Below are positions 1 through 11,594 of a DNA stretch of 64,000 nt, in pieces (within the stretch, counting starts at the first letter, position 1; every line of letters begins with the position of its first letter). This DNA is from Hormiphora californensis (Eukaryota > Ctenophora > Tentaculata > Cydippida > Pleurobrachiidae). The notes beneath the pieces were generated by a model that worked only from the letters and a program-made list of their open reading frames with translations, did not search any database and was not told where the DNA came from. Position numbers and translations under genes: made by a program. The stretch is from positions 704,974-768,973 of the forward strand of contig CM035357.1 in NCBI GenBank assembly GCA_020137815.1. Reading direction: 5' to 3'.

Positions 1-30
<30 letters not shown>
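1..30. repeat. (TC)n microsatellite at window edge
   Basis: Uninterrupted TC dinucleotide run, probably continuing to the left of the window. Confidence 0.95.
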
Positions 31-36
<6 letters not shown>

Positions 37-183
37 TATCTCCGTACAAGACTTCGCTTCTGGCGACAGATCTGTCTTCACCTTCGCCTAGTCTGAATAG
101 AGAGGTGTTTTATATGTCACCCCAGGTTCTCTCTTCAGAATACCCAATTAATACAGCCTCCCCCCAATTTCACCCCAGTATAC

Positions 184-330
184 TCCATTTTTTTTCAACT
201 GTTCACCCCCCAAAGTCGTGCGCAGAATTGTTTTGCGTGTTTATCACATGTTAACGTGTAGCGCGTGCCGCGTAAATTAAAATATCGCACGCGCAAGAAT
301 TGAGGGGTGAACAGTTGAATAAAAATGGAC
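184..330. mobile_element. 147 bp inverted-repeat MITE, family A, copy 1
   Basis: Terminal inverted repeats of about 27 bp containing TTCAACTGTTCACCCC enclose a GCGC-rich core. Two more copies lie at 33532-33679 and 44067-44214 (the last inverted). There is no coding capacity. No convincing target-site duplication is seen at any copy. Confidence 0.8.
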
Positions 331-666
331 TTTATCACATCATACTACTTACTAAGCAAATTGTGTGACAGAGATCACCTAGCAACAACACTTGCACTTG
401 CAATTATAAGAGGGACCTGGAGATCTCTCTCCCGGTTGCAGTTGGGTACCAAGGGGGAATTCAATTCTGCACGTGCATTCTTTTACTTCTGTCCTGAATC
501 CTGATGTCTAGCTCTTCCACCCCAAGCGCTATTCGGCAACGGTTATATGGACCCAGAAGATCTGCTGCTGTCAGAGAGCAGGCTAGAGAATATGACAGAT
601 TACGCCAACGTGTTCAAGCGAGCCAATCAACGACTACGGATAGCTTTACCCAACGTCGCCCAACTA

Positions 667-703
667 GAGTAATCACCCTTGGGCGGCCCAAGGGTGATTA
701 CTC
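667..703. repeat. 37-nt perfect hairpin palindrome
   Basis: An 18 bp arm beginning GAGTAATCACCCTTGGGC is followed by one spacer base and its exact reverse complement. It lies inside a short open frame (504-716) that has no other sign of being coding. Nothing else is recognised between 331 and 1010. Confidence 0.7.
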
Positions 704-1010
704 CAGTCGAATATAGAAGTCTCCGAATCGGCTACATAGCGGCCAAGTTTTCACGTGATGAGTTTCTGGAACAGCACTGCACCTCCATGACATTGATCTC
801 TTAAATTCGGACCTTGACATTGTCAGGACGCCCAGAGCGTACAACAACATGAGTAGGAAGAAAGTGAGAGATAGGCTAGGAACGGATGGTGCAGGTGATG
901 TCAGCGTTCCCTAATGGCTAATCTAGCTACCATTTCCCCGAAATTCGCCCGTAGGGCGAACGGGCCTACTAGTTCTCCTATTCGCAAATTAACGGTGTTT
1001 TATGTTTCAG

Positions 1011-4000
1011 CTCCCGAGGTCCTGAAGGGAATGGAATACGGAAAGGAGGTGGACTGTTGGTCAATTGGTGTCATTGGTTATATCTTGTGAGTCACTTGTT
1101 ACTTTAAAGATTTTGAATTGTTTATCGTACAAGACCTTGGTAAACTTAATCGTCTTCTCCACCTGAACCAACATGAATTCCAATTCTAACATCCCCAATC
1201 CACACCAGGCTCTGTGGATATCTCCATTCTAACATCCCCATCCCCATTCCCACCAGGCTTTGTGGATATCCCAATACTAACACACCCAATCCACACCAGG
1301 CTATGTGGATATCCCAATTGTAACACTTTCAAATCCCCGGGATATGTGGATATCCCAATTCTAACATCCCCATTCCACACCAGGCTTTGTGGATATCCCA
1401 ATTCTAACATCCCCATTCCACACCAGGCTTTGTGGATATCCCAATTCTAACATCCCCATTCCACACCAGGCTTTGTGGATATCCCAATTCTAACACCCCC
1501 ATTCCCACCAGGCTTTGTGGATATCCCCATTCTAACATCCCCAATCCACACCAGGCTATGTGGATATCCCCATACTAACATCCCCATTCCCCCCAGGCTT
1601 TGTGGATATGCCAATACTAACATCCCCATTCCACACCAGGCTATGTGGATATCCCAATTGTAACTCCCCCAATCCACACCAGGCTATGCAGATATCCCAA
1701 TTGTAACATTCCCCATCCCCCCAGGTTATGTGGATATATCCCAATTGTAACATCCCCAATCCACACCAGGCTATGTGGATAATGGATATCCCAATTCTAA
1801 CTCCCCCATTCCCACCAGGCTCTGTGGATATCCCAATTCTAACATCCCCCATCCTCCCAGGCTCTGTGGATATATCCCAATTGTAACATCCCCAATCCAC
1901 ACTAGGCTTTGTGGATATCCCAATTGTAACATCCCCATTCCCCATTCCACACCAGGCTCTGTGGATATCCCAATTGTAACACCCCCAATCCACACCAGGC
2001 TATGTGGATATATCCCGATTCTAACATCCCCCATCCTCCCAGGCTCTGTGGATATATCCCAATTGTAACATCCCCAATCCACACTAGGCTTTGTGGATAT
2101 CCCAATTGTAACATCCCCATTCCCCACCAGGCTATGTGGATATATCCCAATTGTAACATCCCCATTCCCCCAGGCTCTGTGGATATTCCAATTCTAACTC
2201 CCCCATTCCACACCAGGCTATGTGGATATCCCAATTGTAACACCCCCATTCCCCCAGGCTTTGTGTATATCCCAATTGTAACACCCCAATCCACACCAGG
2301 CTCTGTGGATATCCCAATTCTAACATCCCCATTCCACACCAGGCTTTGTGGATATATCCCAATTGTAACACCCCCATTCCCCCAGGCTATGTGGATATCC
2401 CAATTGTAACATCCCCATTCCCCCAGGCTTTGTGGATATATCCCAATTCTAACTCCCCCATTCCCCCAGGCTCTGTGGATATCCCAATTGTAACACCCCC
2501 ATTCCACACCAGGCTATGTGGATATATCCCAATTCTAACATCCCCATTCCCCCAGGCTTTGTGGATATCCCAATACTAACATCCCCATCCCCACCAGGCT
2601 TTGTGGATATCCCAATACTAACTCCCCCATTCCCCCAGGCTATGTGGATATACCAATTGTAACATCCCCAATCCACACCAGGCTATGTGGATATCCCAAT
2701 TCTAACACCCCCAATCCACACCAGGCTCTGTGGATATCCCCCATTCTTCGATGAGAACGACGCCAACCTGTTTGCCCAGATTATGAGGGGAGACTACGAG
2801 TTCGACAGTCCATTCTGGGATGATATCTCTGATAGCGCCAAGGATCTGATCAAGAAATACATGACAGTAAATCCTAAGAATAGGTTATCCTGTGCTGAGG
2901 GCCTCAAACATCCTTGGTAAGATTTTGGGGAATTTGGATTGGATTTAATTCTGGTCTTCATTTTGGGGAACGGAGTTGCACTGCAACACCCAGCCACTCT
3001 TATTCCCCCCATAATTCTGGGGAATGAGAGGGAGTTGTTTCCCAGCCACTCTTATTCCCCCCATAATTCTGGAGAATGAGAGGGAGTTGTTTCCCAGCCA
3101 CTCTTATTCCCCCCATAATTCTGGAGAATGAGAGAGGGAGTTGTTTCCCAGCCACTCTTATTCCCCCCAGATAATTCTGGAGAATGAGAGGGAGTTGTTT
3201 CCCAGCCACTCTTATTCCCCCCAGATAATTCTGGAGAATGAGAGAGGGAGTTGTTTCCCAGCCACTCTTATTCCCCCCAGATAATTCTGGAGAATGAGAG
3301 GGAGTTGTTTCCCAGCCACTCTTATTCCCCCCAGATAATTCTGGAGAATGAGAGGGAGTTGTTTCCCATGATGTGATGATAACATTTTGTTATTGTTTAT
3401 CACTCAGCTCATGTGGTTATAAGCAGATCAAGCTGTTGTTGTTCATCAGAAACTATAAAAGTTGAGATAGATTGGGTGAGAGAGGGCAATGTTTTTGCAG
3501 TGAGAAATCTCTGTGCTCACTCAGAGATGGGCAGCACACAGAGAGAGATGGGGGTTCACAGAGAGAGGGGCAGCATACAGAGGGCTGCATACAGAGAGAG
3601 AAAGAGGGGCTGCACACAGAGAGAGAGAGAGGGGTGCTGATGAACAACTCCCCACATAAAACTAGTGGTAGTACTACAGCTCACCATAAAATAATCTCAC
3701 ATTGATTGTGAGATTATGTATAACTCACTCTAACCCACCACATATATGGCACTAAAAACATCACTAACACTACCCCTACTGCAGTGCCAGGCCATGGTTA
3801 CCATGGTAACATATCACTAACAATACCCCTACTACATGGTTACCATGGTAACATATCACTAACACAACCCCTACTGCAGTGGTTACCATGGTAACATATC
3901 ACTAACACAACTCCTACTACAGGATCGCTGGTACGGACCAGAACGAGACGAATATCCACGAGAGTGTCAGTGGTATGATGAGGAAGACTCTGTTGAAGGC

Positions 4001-4602
4001 GAAATGGAAGGTAAATATTAGCACCACCCCTCCTCCCATAGCATTGTTTTGTTCAGAAATCATACTCTCTCTCGCGGGACGAAAGTTTCAACCCTCCCAT
4101 ACTTAACTACCAAGATCTGATACACAGAACGCTATGAAACCCACCATAACACCCCTCCCCCTCTCTCTAGAACGCTATGAATGCCACTATGAACGCCACT
4201 ATAACACCCCCTCCCCCTCTCTCTCTAGAACGCTATGAACGCCACTATAACACCCCCTCCACCTCTCTCTAGAACGCTATGAACGCCACTATAACACCCC
4301 CTCCCCCTCTCTCTCTAGAACGCTATGAACGCCACTATAACACCCCCTCCACCTCTCTCTAGAACGCTATGAACGCCACTATAACACCCCCTCCCCCTCT
4401 CTCTAGAACGCTATGAACGCCACTATAACACCCCCTCCCCCTCTCTCTAGAACGCTATGAACGCCACTATAACACCCCCTCTCTCTAGAACGCTATGAAT
4501 GCCACTATGGCCGTAAACAGGATAAGACTGATGGGAATGGGGGCAAGGGCCCCGGAAGGGGAGGCAAGTGGGGCAGCAGCACCTCCCGCAGAAGAAAGTT
4601 AA
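1011..4602 (+). CDS. CaMKI-like Ser/Thr kinase, 3' half (four exons)
   Basis: Calcium/calmodulin-dependent protein kinase type I-like; the 5' exons lie outside or were not found. Exons are 1011-1086, 2725-2916, 3923-4010 and 4489-4602, all with GT-AG borders and matching phases. Exon 1 gives the APE motif and EVDCWSIGVIGYIL (subdomains VIII-IX). Exon 2 gives LCGYPPFFDENDANLF, the DYEFDSPFWDDIS stretch and the subdomain XI motif NPKNRLSCAEGLKHPW. Exon 3 encodes IAGTDQNETNIHESVSG and ends KAKWK. Exon 4 encodes NAMNATMAVNRIRLMG, matching the autoinhibitory/calmodulin-binding junction of CaMKI, then a short Ala/Pro-rich tail and a stop at 4600-4602. Expected role: cytosolic Ca2+/calmodulin signalling. 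Family assignment is strong; the paralogue is not fixed. Two of the three introns carry tandem copies of their own 3' splice site. Confidence 0.88.
1190..2724 (+). repeat. Minisatellite built from the CaMKI-like exon 2 acceptor
   Basis: Roughly 35 tandem units of about 40-50 bp. Each has the form CC(A/C)CACCAG followed by GCTNTGTGGATATCCCAATT, with variations. The true border at 2724/2725 reads CACACCAG|GCTCTGTGGATATCCC, so every unit copies the acceptor and about 17 exon bases. The array fills nearly all of the intron. The many open frames across it are artefacts of the repeat. Confidence 0.9.
3000..3365. repeat. About 55 bp minisatellite in CaMKI-like intron 2
   Basis: About seven units containing CCAGCCACTCTTATTCCCCC and AATTCTGGAGAATGAGAGGG. 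No copy of a flanking exon is seen, unlike the arrays on either side. A GAGAG-rich stretch follows at about 3535-3640. Confidence 0.9.
3740..3922 (+). repeat. Short array with GGTTACCATGGTAACATATC units before exon 3
   Basis: Three units of about 50 bp hold GGTTACCATGGTAACATATC, a palindrome around CCATGG. Each is near a CTACTGCAG-type AG, and the true acceptor is CTACTACAG at 3914-3922. The same unit recurs next to an AGA acceptor at about 11750-11790. Confidence 0.7.
4120..4488 (+). repeat. Minisatellite built from the CaMKI-like exon 4 acceptor
   Basis: Seven clear copies of CTCTCTAG|AACGCTATGAACGCC lie ahead of the true acceptor at 4488, with exon-like AAC starts near 4171, 4229, 4273, 4319, 4363, 4407 and 4451. 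A weaker one is near 4128. Each carries the acceptor plus about 20 exon bases. Confidence 0.88.
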
Positions 4603-4793
4603 ACACACTGACACGTCCCCTCCCTTTCATTGCCGGGTTAAATTATATATATATATAATTATATCGGAGAGATTATTTATTAAGTAACCCTCACTCACAC
4701 ACTAGTCGTGTGTGCCTTTAATTTCCCGGTTTGAGTATAATTAATCTCGCTTTTTGTTTATCTAACATGCTCATGATCTGTTTGTCTCGAAAC

Positions 4794-4895
4794 CAAGAAC
4801 CGACGAAATACTGGTCGCTGATTGGCTGATAACCAGTCACGTGACCTAAATAACGAGTTCTGATTGGTTGTTTACTTGTTTCGGTCGGTTCCTTG
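4794..4895. mobile_element. hAT-like MITE, family B, copy 1
   Basis: About 105 bp element with CAGGAACCGACCG-type inverted ends, slightly degraded here, enclosing a near-palindromic core with CCAGTCACGTGACC. Other copies are near 20244, 27336, 29794 (truncated), 50829 and 54333. Corrupted ones are near 36000 and 37077. Several carry an 8 bp target duplication, as expected for hAT elements; none is clear here. Confidence 0.75.
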
Positions 4896-5194
4896 TTGTG
4901 TGAAAAAGGGAGTTAACCGGCTTGGAAATATAGAAACGCTAGAAGATGTAATTAAAATTAAGATTAATTGAGCAATATGTAATATATCCCATAATACGTT
5001 ATAAGATAGAGTTGGTGTGTGTGTATGTTAATATTAGAACATTTGTGTGAGAGTGTGCGACAACATATTAGTGGGAGACATGTATTAGATTTGTTATCAT
5101 TATATTTCATTTACGAATTGGAAGAAAATCAGAACGAAAGATGGATGAAGATTGGGCTGTTTTTGTGAAATTGTTACTAATGATATATATGCTC

Positions 5195-8190
5195 CTTTAT
5201 TCACCCCCTGTCCGGAGTACTGCTTTTTTTCCCTCTGTGTGTGTGTCGCAACACTGGAATGATGCGCGTTCAGGGCATGTTTCAAGTTCCACGTGTCATA
5301 GCGCAGCCACTAATTAGATTAAGGAATAATCATTCACACTAGGTTCAAGCCCAGACAATTCCTAACACTCTAGATCAAACCCGAACTTGAATGGATAAAC
5401 ACAAGCTAGGTTATGGGCTCTTTTGTAAAAGTTGTCATGATTTTGTACACCACGATATTTGTCAACCTAGACACTTCTCCGGCTCACTGAGAGAGTGATA
5501 CCCCGAAAATCAAAAAAAGGTGAGATATGTCCATCTGGAAACTGTCTGCTGAAGAAGCTAGTGAAATTCTTTTTGAAAACCGACATAAAATGTAGACAGT
5601 AGAGATGCGGGATGGACATCATGCTCATAATTCGTGTGGTGCGTCACAGTGCTGACACATTGAAGTTTAGAGAGTACTGCTTTTTTCCGGAGTACTGCTT
5701 TTTCTCTCTCTGCCATGAGAGCGCGTAGGGGGGCTGTGGTGAGGACTGTGAGTGTGTCGGGGTGTATCCAGACTGTGTAGAAGTGTGTGGTTACATTCTG
5801 TCTCTTACACGATTTAGTGTACCGAATATTACAACTTACAAGGACTAGAATGTTATAATTTTTTTCGGGGTCACACAATGTTTTTCCCCTCGGTTTCTCC
5901 AAACCCATTTCTAAAACCAAACAATCTGCTCCCTTTATCCCTAAAAATTATCCATAATCACAGCAAACCAAAACCCGGTTTTTAACCCCCAACATAAAGC
6001 CCCCCAAATCTCTCTGCTCCCAATTTTAGTCCCCAAAGTCCCCCCTTAGGGGAAAAAACCGCCCCATTTGGGGCTTAAAATTAAACTAAATTTGGGGGGC
6101 CTTAAAAAGAGGGTCGGGTTTAAAAATTTTTGGGGTAATGGTCCCCCCTTCCCCATTTTGCAAAATTTGGGAAACCCGGGAAAGGGGGGGGGAAAATGAT
6201 TTTAAGTTAAAAATTTGGGGAACGGGGTAAACAGTTGCCCCCCCAAGGGCCGATCCCCTCTTTATTTCAATCTCACGGGGTTCTTTAAACCCCCCTGGGG
6301 TCCCCCCGCCCTCCCAGGAAATATCGGGGAACTTAATGGGGGCCATTTAAAGCCCCCCCTCCTTCCACAAGTGCCCCCCCAAAAACCTTTTAGATCCCTT
6401 TGGGCCCTTTCCTATAGATACTCTCGAGATAATGTAGCGGGGCTCTGAGGGGGTATCTACAGTATGTAAGGAGTACCAAGGGAAATTTGGGGGTTTCTAT
6501 TATCTCAAAGGTTACCCCCTGCCAAAATGTCCCCAAAATTTTGTTTTTATACCCCCGAAAAAAACCCCAATGATACTCCTATTTGTTTCATTGGGGGGAA
6601 ACCATAAAAAAAGGATACTCCTTTGGGCCCCATTCTGAACCCCTCAGAGCCCCCCTAGAATTCTAAGAAATCTCTAACCCCCTTATACTATTAAAAATAC
6701 ACGTAAAAACTACCCCGCCGATTTTTTCCGGCATCAGAACCAATTTTTTAGGCCCTTTTCCCAACCATCTCCCCCTTTTCACCTTTTTGTCTTCCCTCTT
6801 GTCTTTTCCCTTTGGGTGTCTTCGGCTGTTGTTTTTCTGTCGTCTGTTTTGGGGGGGTGTCTTTGTTTTGTCGGGTTGTCTGTTGTCGGGTATGGGGTTG
6901 TTTCGGGATGGGGTTGTGGTTTTTAGAATTTTCCTCTCCCTCGGGGGGAAAAATTTCTTTTGACTTATTGTTTCCCTTTATCTTCTCTTCTCAAAAAATC
7001 GAGTCTGTCTTTTGCTCCACTTTTGCAAATTATCGTTCTATTCTCTACCCTTTTTCTCCTCTTTTTCCTCTCTCTCCTCTTCTCCCTCTTCCCTTTTTCC
7101 CAAAAAGAGGTATCTATGAGGTTGGGGGACATTTTGTGAGGGGGAGGGGGGGGGCTTCACGGCCCATTTTTTTAAGATCGGGGATATGCCCCTAGCAGGG
7201 GGGGGTAGTAAAGAAGTATGATAGCTGAGGATGAAATAGATGAGGGGTCAGGGCCTTTTGGGGAGCTAATTTGGGGTTTAAGCAAAACCTTAAAAGGGGG
7301 TAGGGACTTGGGTAGCTAAAAGAGGGAGTGCAGAGAGTTTGGGGTTTAGTGAGGGTTTGAGGTTACAACGGTATAGGGTGTGGGTGATGGGATAATTGGG
7401 GCGATGAGGGGGAGCAGATATTGGTTGAGAAAAAGGGGGCAGGAGGCTGAGGGAAAAGCATGTGTGACACGTAAAAATTTAAAATTCTAGGGCTTTTTGT
7501 AAAATTTGGGGACACTAAAACGTGGGGGGGAGGGCAGAATGTAACCCCCACACTTCTACCCAGTCTGGATACACCCCGACACCTCACAGTCCCCACCAAA
7601 ACAGCCCCCCCTACGCGCTCTATGGGCAGAGAGAGAAAAAGCCAAGGGCCCGGGGGAAAAAAAAACCCGTACTCTCTAAACTTAATTTTTCAGCACTGTG
7701 ACCCCAACCCCCACGGGGAATTTTGAGAAGATGTCCATCCCAAACTCTCCCTCTACATTTTTTGCGGTTTTCAAAAAAAAAATTTTCACTTTGCTTTTTC
7801 GCAGACAATTCCAGAGGGGAAAAACTCACCTTTTTTTTAATTTTTTTTGGGGGGGATTACTCTCTTAGGAGCCGGGGGAAGTTGCTAGGTTTACAAAAAA
7901 TCGTGGTTGTACAAAATCATGAAAAATTTTACAAAAGGCCCCCTAAACCTAGCTTTTTGTTTACCATTTTAAATTCGGGGTTTTTATCTAGAGTGTTAGG
8001 AATTTTTGGGCTTGAAAACCCAGTGTGAATGATTTCCTTTAAACTTTAATTTGTGGCTGCCTTTTTTTACCCCGTGGAACTTGGGAAAATGCCCGAAACC
8101 CGCATATTTTCCCGGGTTTGGCGACCCCACAAAAGAGGGAAAAAAAAAAACAGGCGTTTTCCCCGGGCAGGGGGGTTATTTAAACAAGGG
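5195..8190. repeat. About 3 kb imperfect palindrome centred near 6690
   Basis: The reverse complement of 5195-6690 can be followed through 6690-8190. For example, the CTACGCGCTC and GATGTCCATCCC stretches of the right arm answer the left arm at about 5640-5730. The left arm to about 5880 looks like normal DNA. From there on, the sequence is full of expanded homopolymers and single-base errors. This pattern suggests a fold-back read or a poorly resolved hairpin more than an old inverted duplication. Confidence 0.7.
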
Positions 8191-10050
8191 GGGGTTTTGC
8201 GCCCTCGCGTTTGGGTGGACGGGTGTGGTGTGTGATGTGTGGGGTTTTGTTTTGGGGTTTTTTCTTGGGGCGAGTTGTACAATGTACATTGGCAGAATTG
8301 TTTTACTTAAAATCTAGTTGAAATAAGCCGGTTTTTCTTGTTCATGTTGAAACTCCAATGTGTTGGTGAAATTAGTCCGCGGGGGGAGAAAAAAGGCGCG
8401 AGAGAATACATTTTTCGCTGCGGTTAAAAGCCGCGCTTTTTAAAATTCTTCGGGGCGCGGAAATTTTAAATTTGACAAAAGACGCGAAATTTTTAAATTT
8501 AAAAATTTAAAAAATCGTGGCAGGGTTTTCAAAAAAAAAAGTCATTTTCATATTTTTTTGTTTCTTTTAAAAAAGGGGCGTTCGACCCGAGGGGGTTTTG
8601 ATAACGGGAGACTTTTTAAAAGCGGGTTTGGACGCCCGTTGGAAATTTTGAACGAGGAAAAGAAAAAAGGAGGGAAAAAAAATTTGAAAAAGGATTTTAA
8701 CGAAATTTTAGCAAAGATTTTTAAAAAAAAGATTTTTAATCGTGTGCTGGGCCCGCTGGTTTTTTTTAAGAATGCAGAATTTTGGCGCCTGCGTGATGAA
8801 CACGCCCCTGAAAAGTTTTTGCGGGTGCCCTATTTCTTTTGGGTTTGGTTTCAATTTGCCAAAGGCCTTTACGCCCCAAAAAAGGTATTGTTGTTACCTG
8901 TCAATCGTCAATCACCCATTACCCATATTATGATTTGATGATTTGACTACTAATTTTACTTCTTTACCTTTCCATAGCAGGATGATCAAAGTAAGGAATG
9001 CCCAAGGAGAGTACCCCTGTTATTTGTGCGAGGCGAATCTAAACTCTAAAAAAGACCTTCGTCTTTAAAACCCTTTAGGCCACCCCCAAAGGGGGGACGA
9101 AAAACAAAAATGCTCAGAAAGTTTGGGTGACCCTTTAAAGATATTCATCTGTTTCCCTCGCCAATTTAAAAAAAGGTTTAAAAAGGGCGGTCAAAAAAAT
9201 TTTTCTGCTCCTTTTGCGAGGGAAACGGATACTCCCACAAAATTTTACCTTTGAAAACCAAATTTTCCCAAAGAAAACCCCTCCCCGGTTTATGGGCCGA
9301 TCGACAAAAGGGGTACCGGTGGGGGAAATTTTCGGCCGGGGGGCGCGGCTCTTGGGGAAATCAAACGGGTTTACCGCCCAACAGGGAAACCCAAAAAGAT
9401 CAAGTGCCCCTTCTGCCTGAAAATTTCTTCGACCCCAAACTACGGAAAAAAACACTGCAAGAGGGGGACGGTAAGGGCCCCCGGACAACTTAATCTGTAA
9501 GTTTTGTTGCTGGGGTTTGGAGTGTGTTGGGCAGGAAAAAGGGCACATGGGGTTTTTGGGCTGATTTGGGAAAGGGGGTGTTTTTCTGTAACCGGCAATA
9601 TTGCGATGATTATTTTTTCCAAAGGGGGAGGAGCTCCTGGTCAATTTAATTTACACCCCTGGAAGGGCGATCTGGGGCCATTGAGAAAGGGGGGGGACAT
9701 GAGAAGAGGTGCTGGGAGTGTGATTTAATTTCCCCAAACCCCTTTAAAGATTTTAAAAGGAAACCCTTGGGGGTGTCCATCACCAATCATTTAAGTACAG
9801 GTGCGGCGAGGGGGGATGTGGGGGGGGACTTCACTTTATTTTTCAAATGTGGGGGATCAACTTTTAGTAGCTCCCACGCCTTATCGAGACACGAGTGTTA
9901 TAAGGCTACTACTAAGAAGATTAGGCTCACACCCCCGTGTTACGGGAAAAGGGCTTCGGGGGGTGTATGGGGGGGTTTCCCGTAAAAAACAGTTGAAAAG
10001 TAATTTAAATTTTTGATTATGGTTGGAAAAAAAAAAATTTTTTCTTTTTT
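5880..10050. other. Degraded, homopolymer-rich tract, probable low-quality sequence
   Basis: Runs of G, C, A or T expand throughout and frames break every few tens of bases. Local character differs sharply from both flanks. Apart from the palindrome and zinc-finger remnants, I see no reliable gene here. Open frames in this block should not be trusted. Confidence 0.65.
8985..9920 (+). pseudogene. C2H2 zinc-finger remnants in corrupted sequence
   Basis: Three separate frames show zinc-finger-like pieces. Near 9000-9065 is YPCYLCEANLNSKKDL. Near 9393-9455 is IKCPFCLKISSTPNYGKKHC. Near 9840-9905 is FKCGGSTFSSSHALSRHEC. Spacing of Cys pairs, the conserved hydrophobic residues and His resembles C2H2 fingers. 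The fingers lie in different frames with broken sequence between. I cannot say whether this is a decayed gene or a real gene corrupted by sequencing error. Confidence 0.4.
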
Positions 10051-10059
10051 GTCTGTTTG

Positions 10060-11275
10060 CCTTTCCCCCAGTACCTCCCCCCCTCAGTTCCCCCCCCCCC
10101 AATACCCCCCCCTAATTAAACCCCCAAAGCCCAAAACCCGCCCAAACCCAATACCCCCCACCGAGAACCCCCCACCCATACCTCCCCCCCATTACCTCCC
10201 CCCTCAGTACCTCCCCCCCTCAGTAAACCCCCCCCCTCCGTAAAATCCCCCTCAAAACTCCCAAAATCAGTACCTCCCACCCCAAAACCTCCCCCCTATT
10301 TCCCACCTCAGTACCTCCCACACTCAGTACCCCCACCTCATACAGACAACTCAGTACCTCCACCTCAGTTACAACCCAAAGCCTCAGTAAATGCAAACGC
10401 ATTACATCCCACATCAGTACCCCCCACCTCCAGTACCCCCCACCTCAATACTCCCACTCAACCTCCACCTTTCAGTTACCTCCCACATCAGTACCCCCCA
10501 CCTCAGTACCTCCCACCTCAGTACCTCCCACCTCAGTACCTCCCACCTCAGTACCTCCCACCTCAGTACCTCCCACCTCAGTACCTCCCACCTCAGTACC
10601 TCCCACCTCAGTACCTCCCACCTCATTACCTCCCACCTCAGTACCTCCCACCTCAGTACCTCCCACCTCAGTACCTCCCACCTCAGTACCTCCCACCTCA
10701 GTACCTCCCACCTCATTACCTCCCACCTCAGTACCTCCCACCTCATTACCTCCCACCTCAGTACCTCCCACCTCAGTACCTCCCACCTCAGTACCTCCCA
10801 CCTCAATACCTCTCACCTCAATACCTCCCACCTCAGTACCTCCCACCTCAGTACCTCATTACCTCAGTACCTCCCACCTCAATACCTCCCACCTCAGTAC
10901 ACGCCACCTCAGTACCTCTCACCTCATTACCCCCCACCTCATTACCTCCCACCTCAGTACCTCCAACCTCAGTACCCCCCACCTCAGTACCTCCCACCTC
11001 AGTACCTCCCACCTCAGTACCTCCCACCACCCACCTCAATACCTCCCACCTCAGTACCTCCCACCTCAGTACCTCATTACCTCAGTACCTCCCACCTCAA
11101 TACCTCTCACCTCAGTACCTCCCACCTCAGTACCTCCCACCTCATTACCTCCCACCTCAATACCTCCCACCTCAGTACCTCCCACCTCAGTACCCCCCAC
11201 CTCATTACCCCCCACCTCATTACCTCCCACCTCAGTACCTCTCACCTCAGTACCTCCCACCTCAGTACCTCAGTA
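10060..11275. repeat. 15 bp minisatellite (TACCTCCCACCTCAG)n
   Basis: Dozens of 15 bp units, irregular at the left and near-perfect from about 10490. They run to within a few bases of the upstream AGA signal-peptide exon. A related CATCTTAGTACC stretch precedes the second signal-peptide exon at 11595. Being a multiple of three, the array stays open in several frames, giving false ORFs. Confidence 0.92.
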
Positions 11276-11281
11276 CCGACA

Positions 11282-11336
11282 ATGGGTTCAATTCAACTTG
11301 CTAAATTTTTGGCAATCATTCTACAGATATCCATAG
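11282..11336 (+). CDS. AGA: Alternative AGA first exon (duplicate signal peptide)
   Basis: Encodes MGSIQLAKFLAIILQISI and ends in phase 1 before GTATAC. It closely matches the second candidate first exon at 11595-11643 (shared LAIILQI and the nucleotide block GGCAATCATTCTACAGATA). Either could join exon 2 in frame. Both are short hydrophobic signal peptides. Which one is used cannot be told from sequence. Confidence 0.6.
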
Positions 11337-11594
11337 GTATACAGGGGGGGGGAACACCCCATTTCGAGAACACATTAAAACAAGATATTCACCAAACTAA
11401 CTTGTTTTAATATGAAATGCACAGGTCTTACCAATGTATTCGCTTCCTTTCGTGGTATCACTATCAGGCATGGTACTCATGCTCTCTTCTCTTGTTGTAC
11501 CTAGAGTCTGACCAGCATGGGGTGCAAGTTTGCCAGCTTCAAAACCTAGTAAAATGTTATGTTATTTTCCGTCAATACCTCTCATCTTAGTACC

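Noticed and set aside
504..716. 70-residue plus-strand ORF
   Set aside because: No homology recognised, no splice context, and its 3' part is a 37-nt palindrome.
1186..2676. Many ORFs of GYPQSLVWNGDV or GYPNSNIPIP type
   Set aside because: All are readings of the acceptor minisatellite.
5558..5920. Minus-strand ORF of 120 codons
   Set aside because: Lies in the palindrome, contains a repeated CCGGAGTACTGC block, and shows no recognisable domain.
10391..11410. Large plus-strand ORF of STSHL repeats
   Set aside because: A 15 bp satellite is open in several frames by its period alone; no domain and it runs over the AGA first exon.
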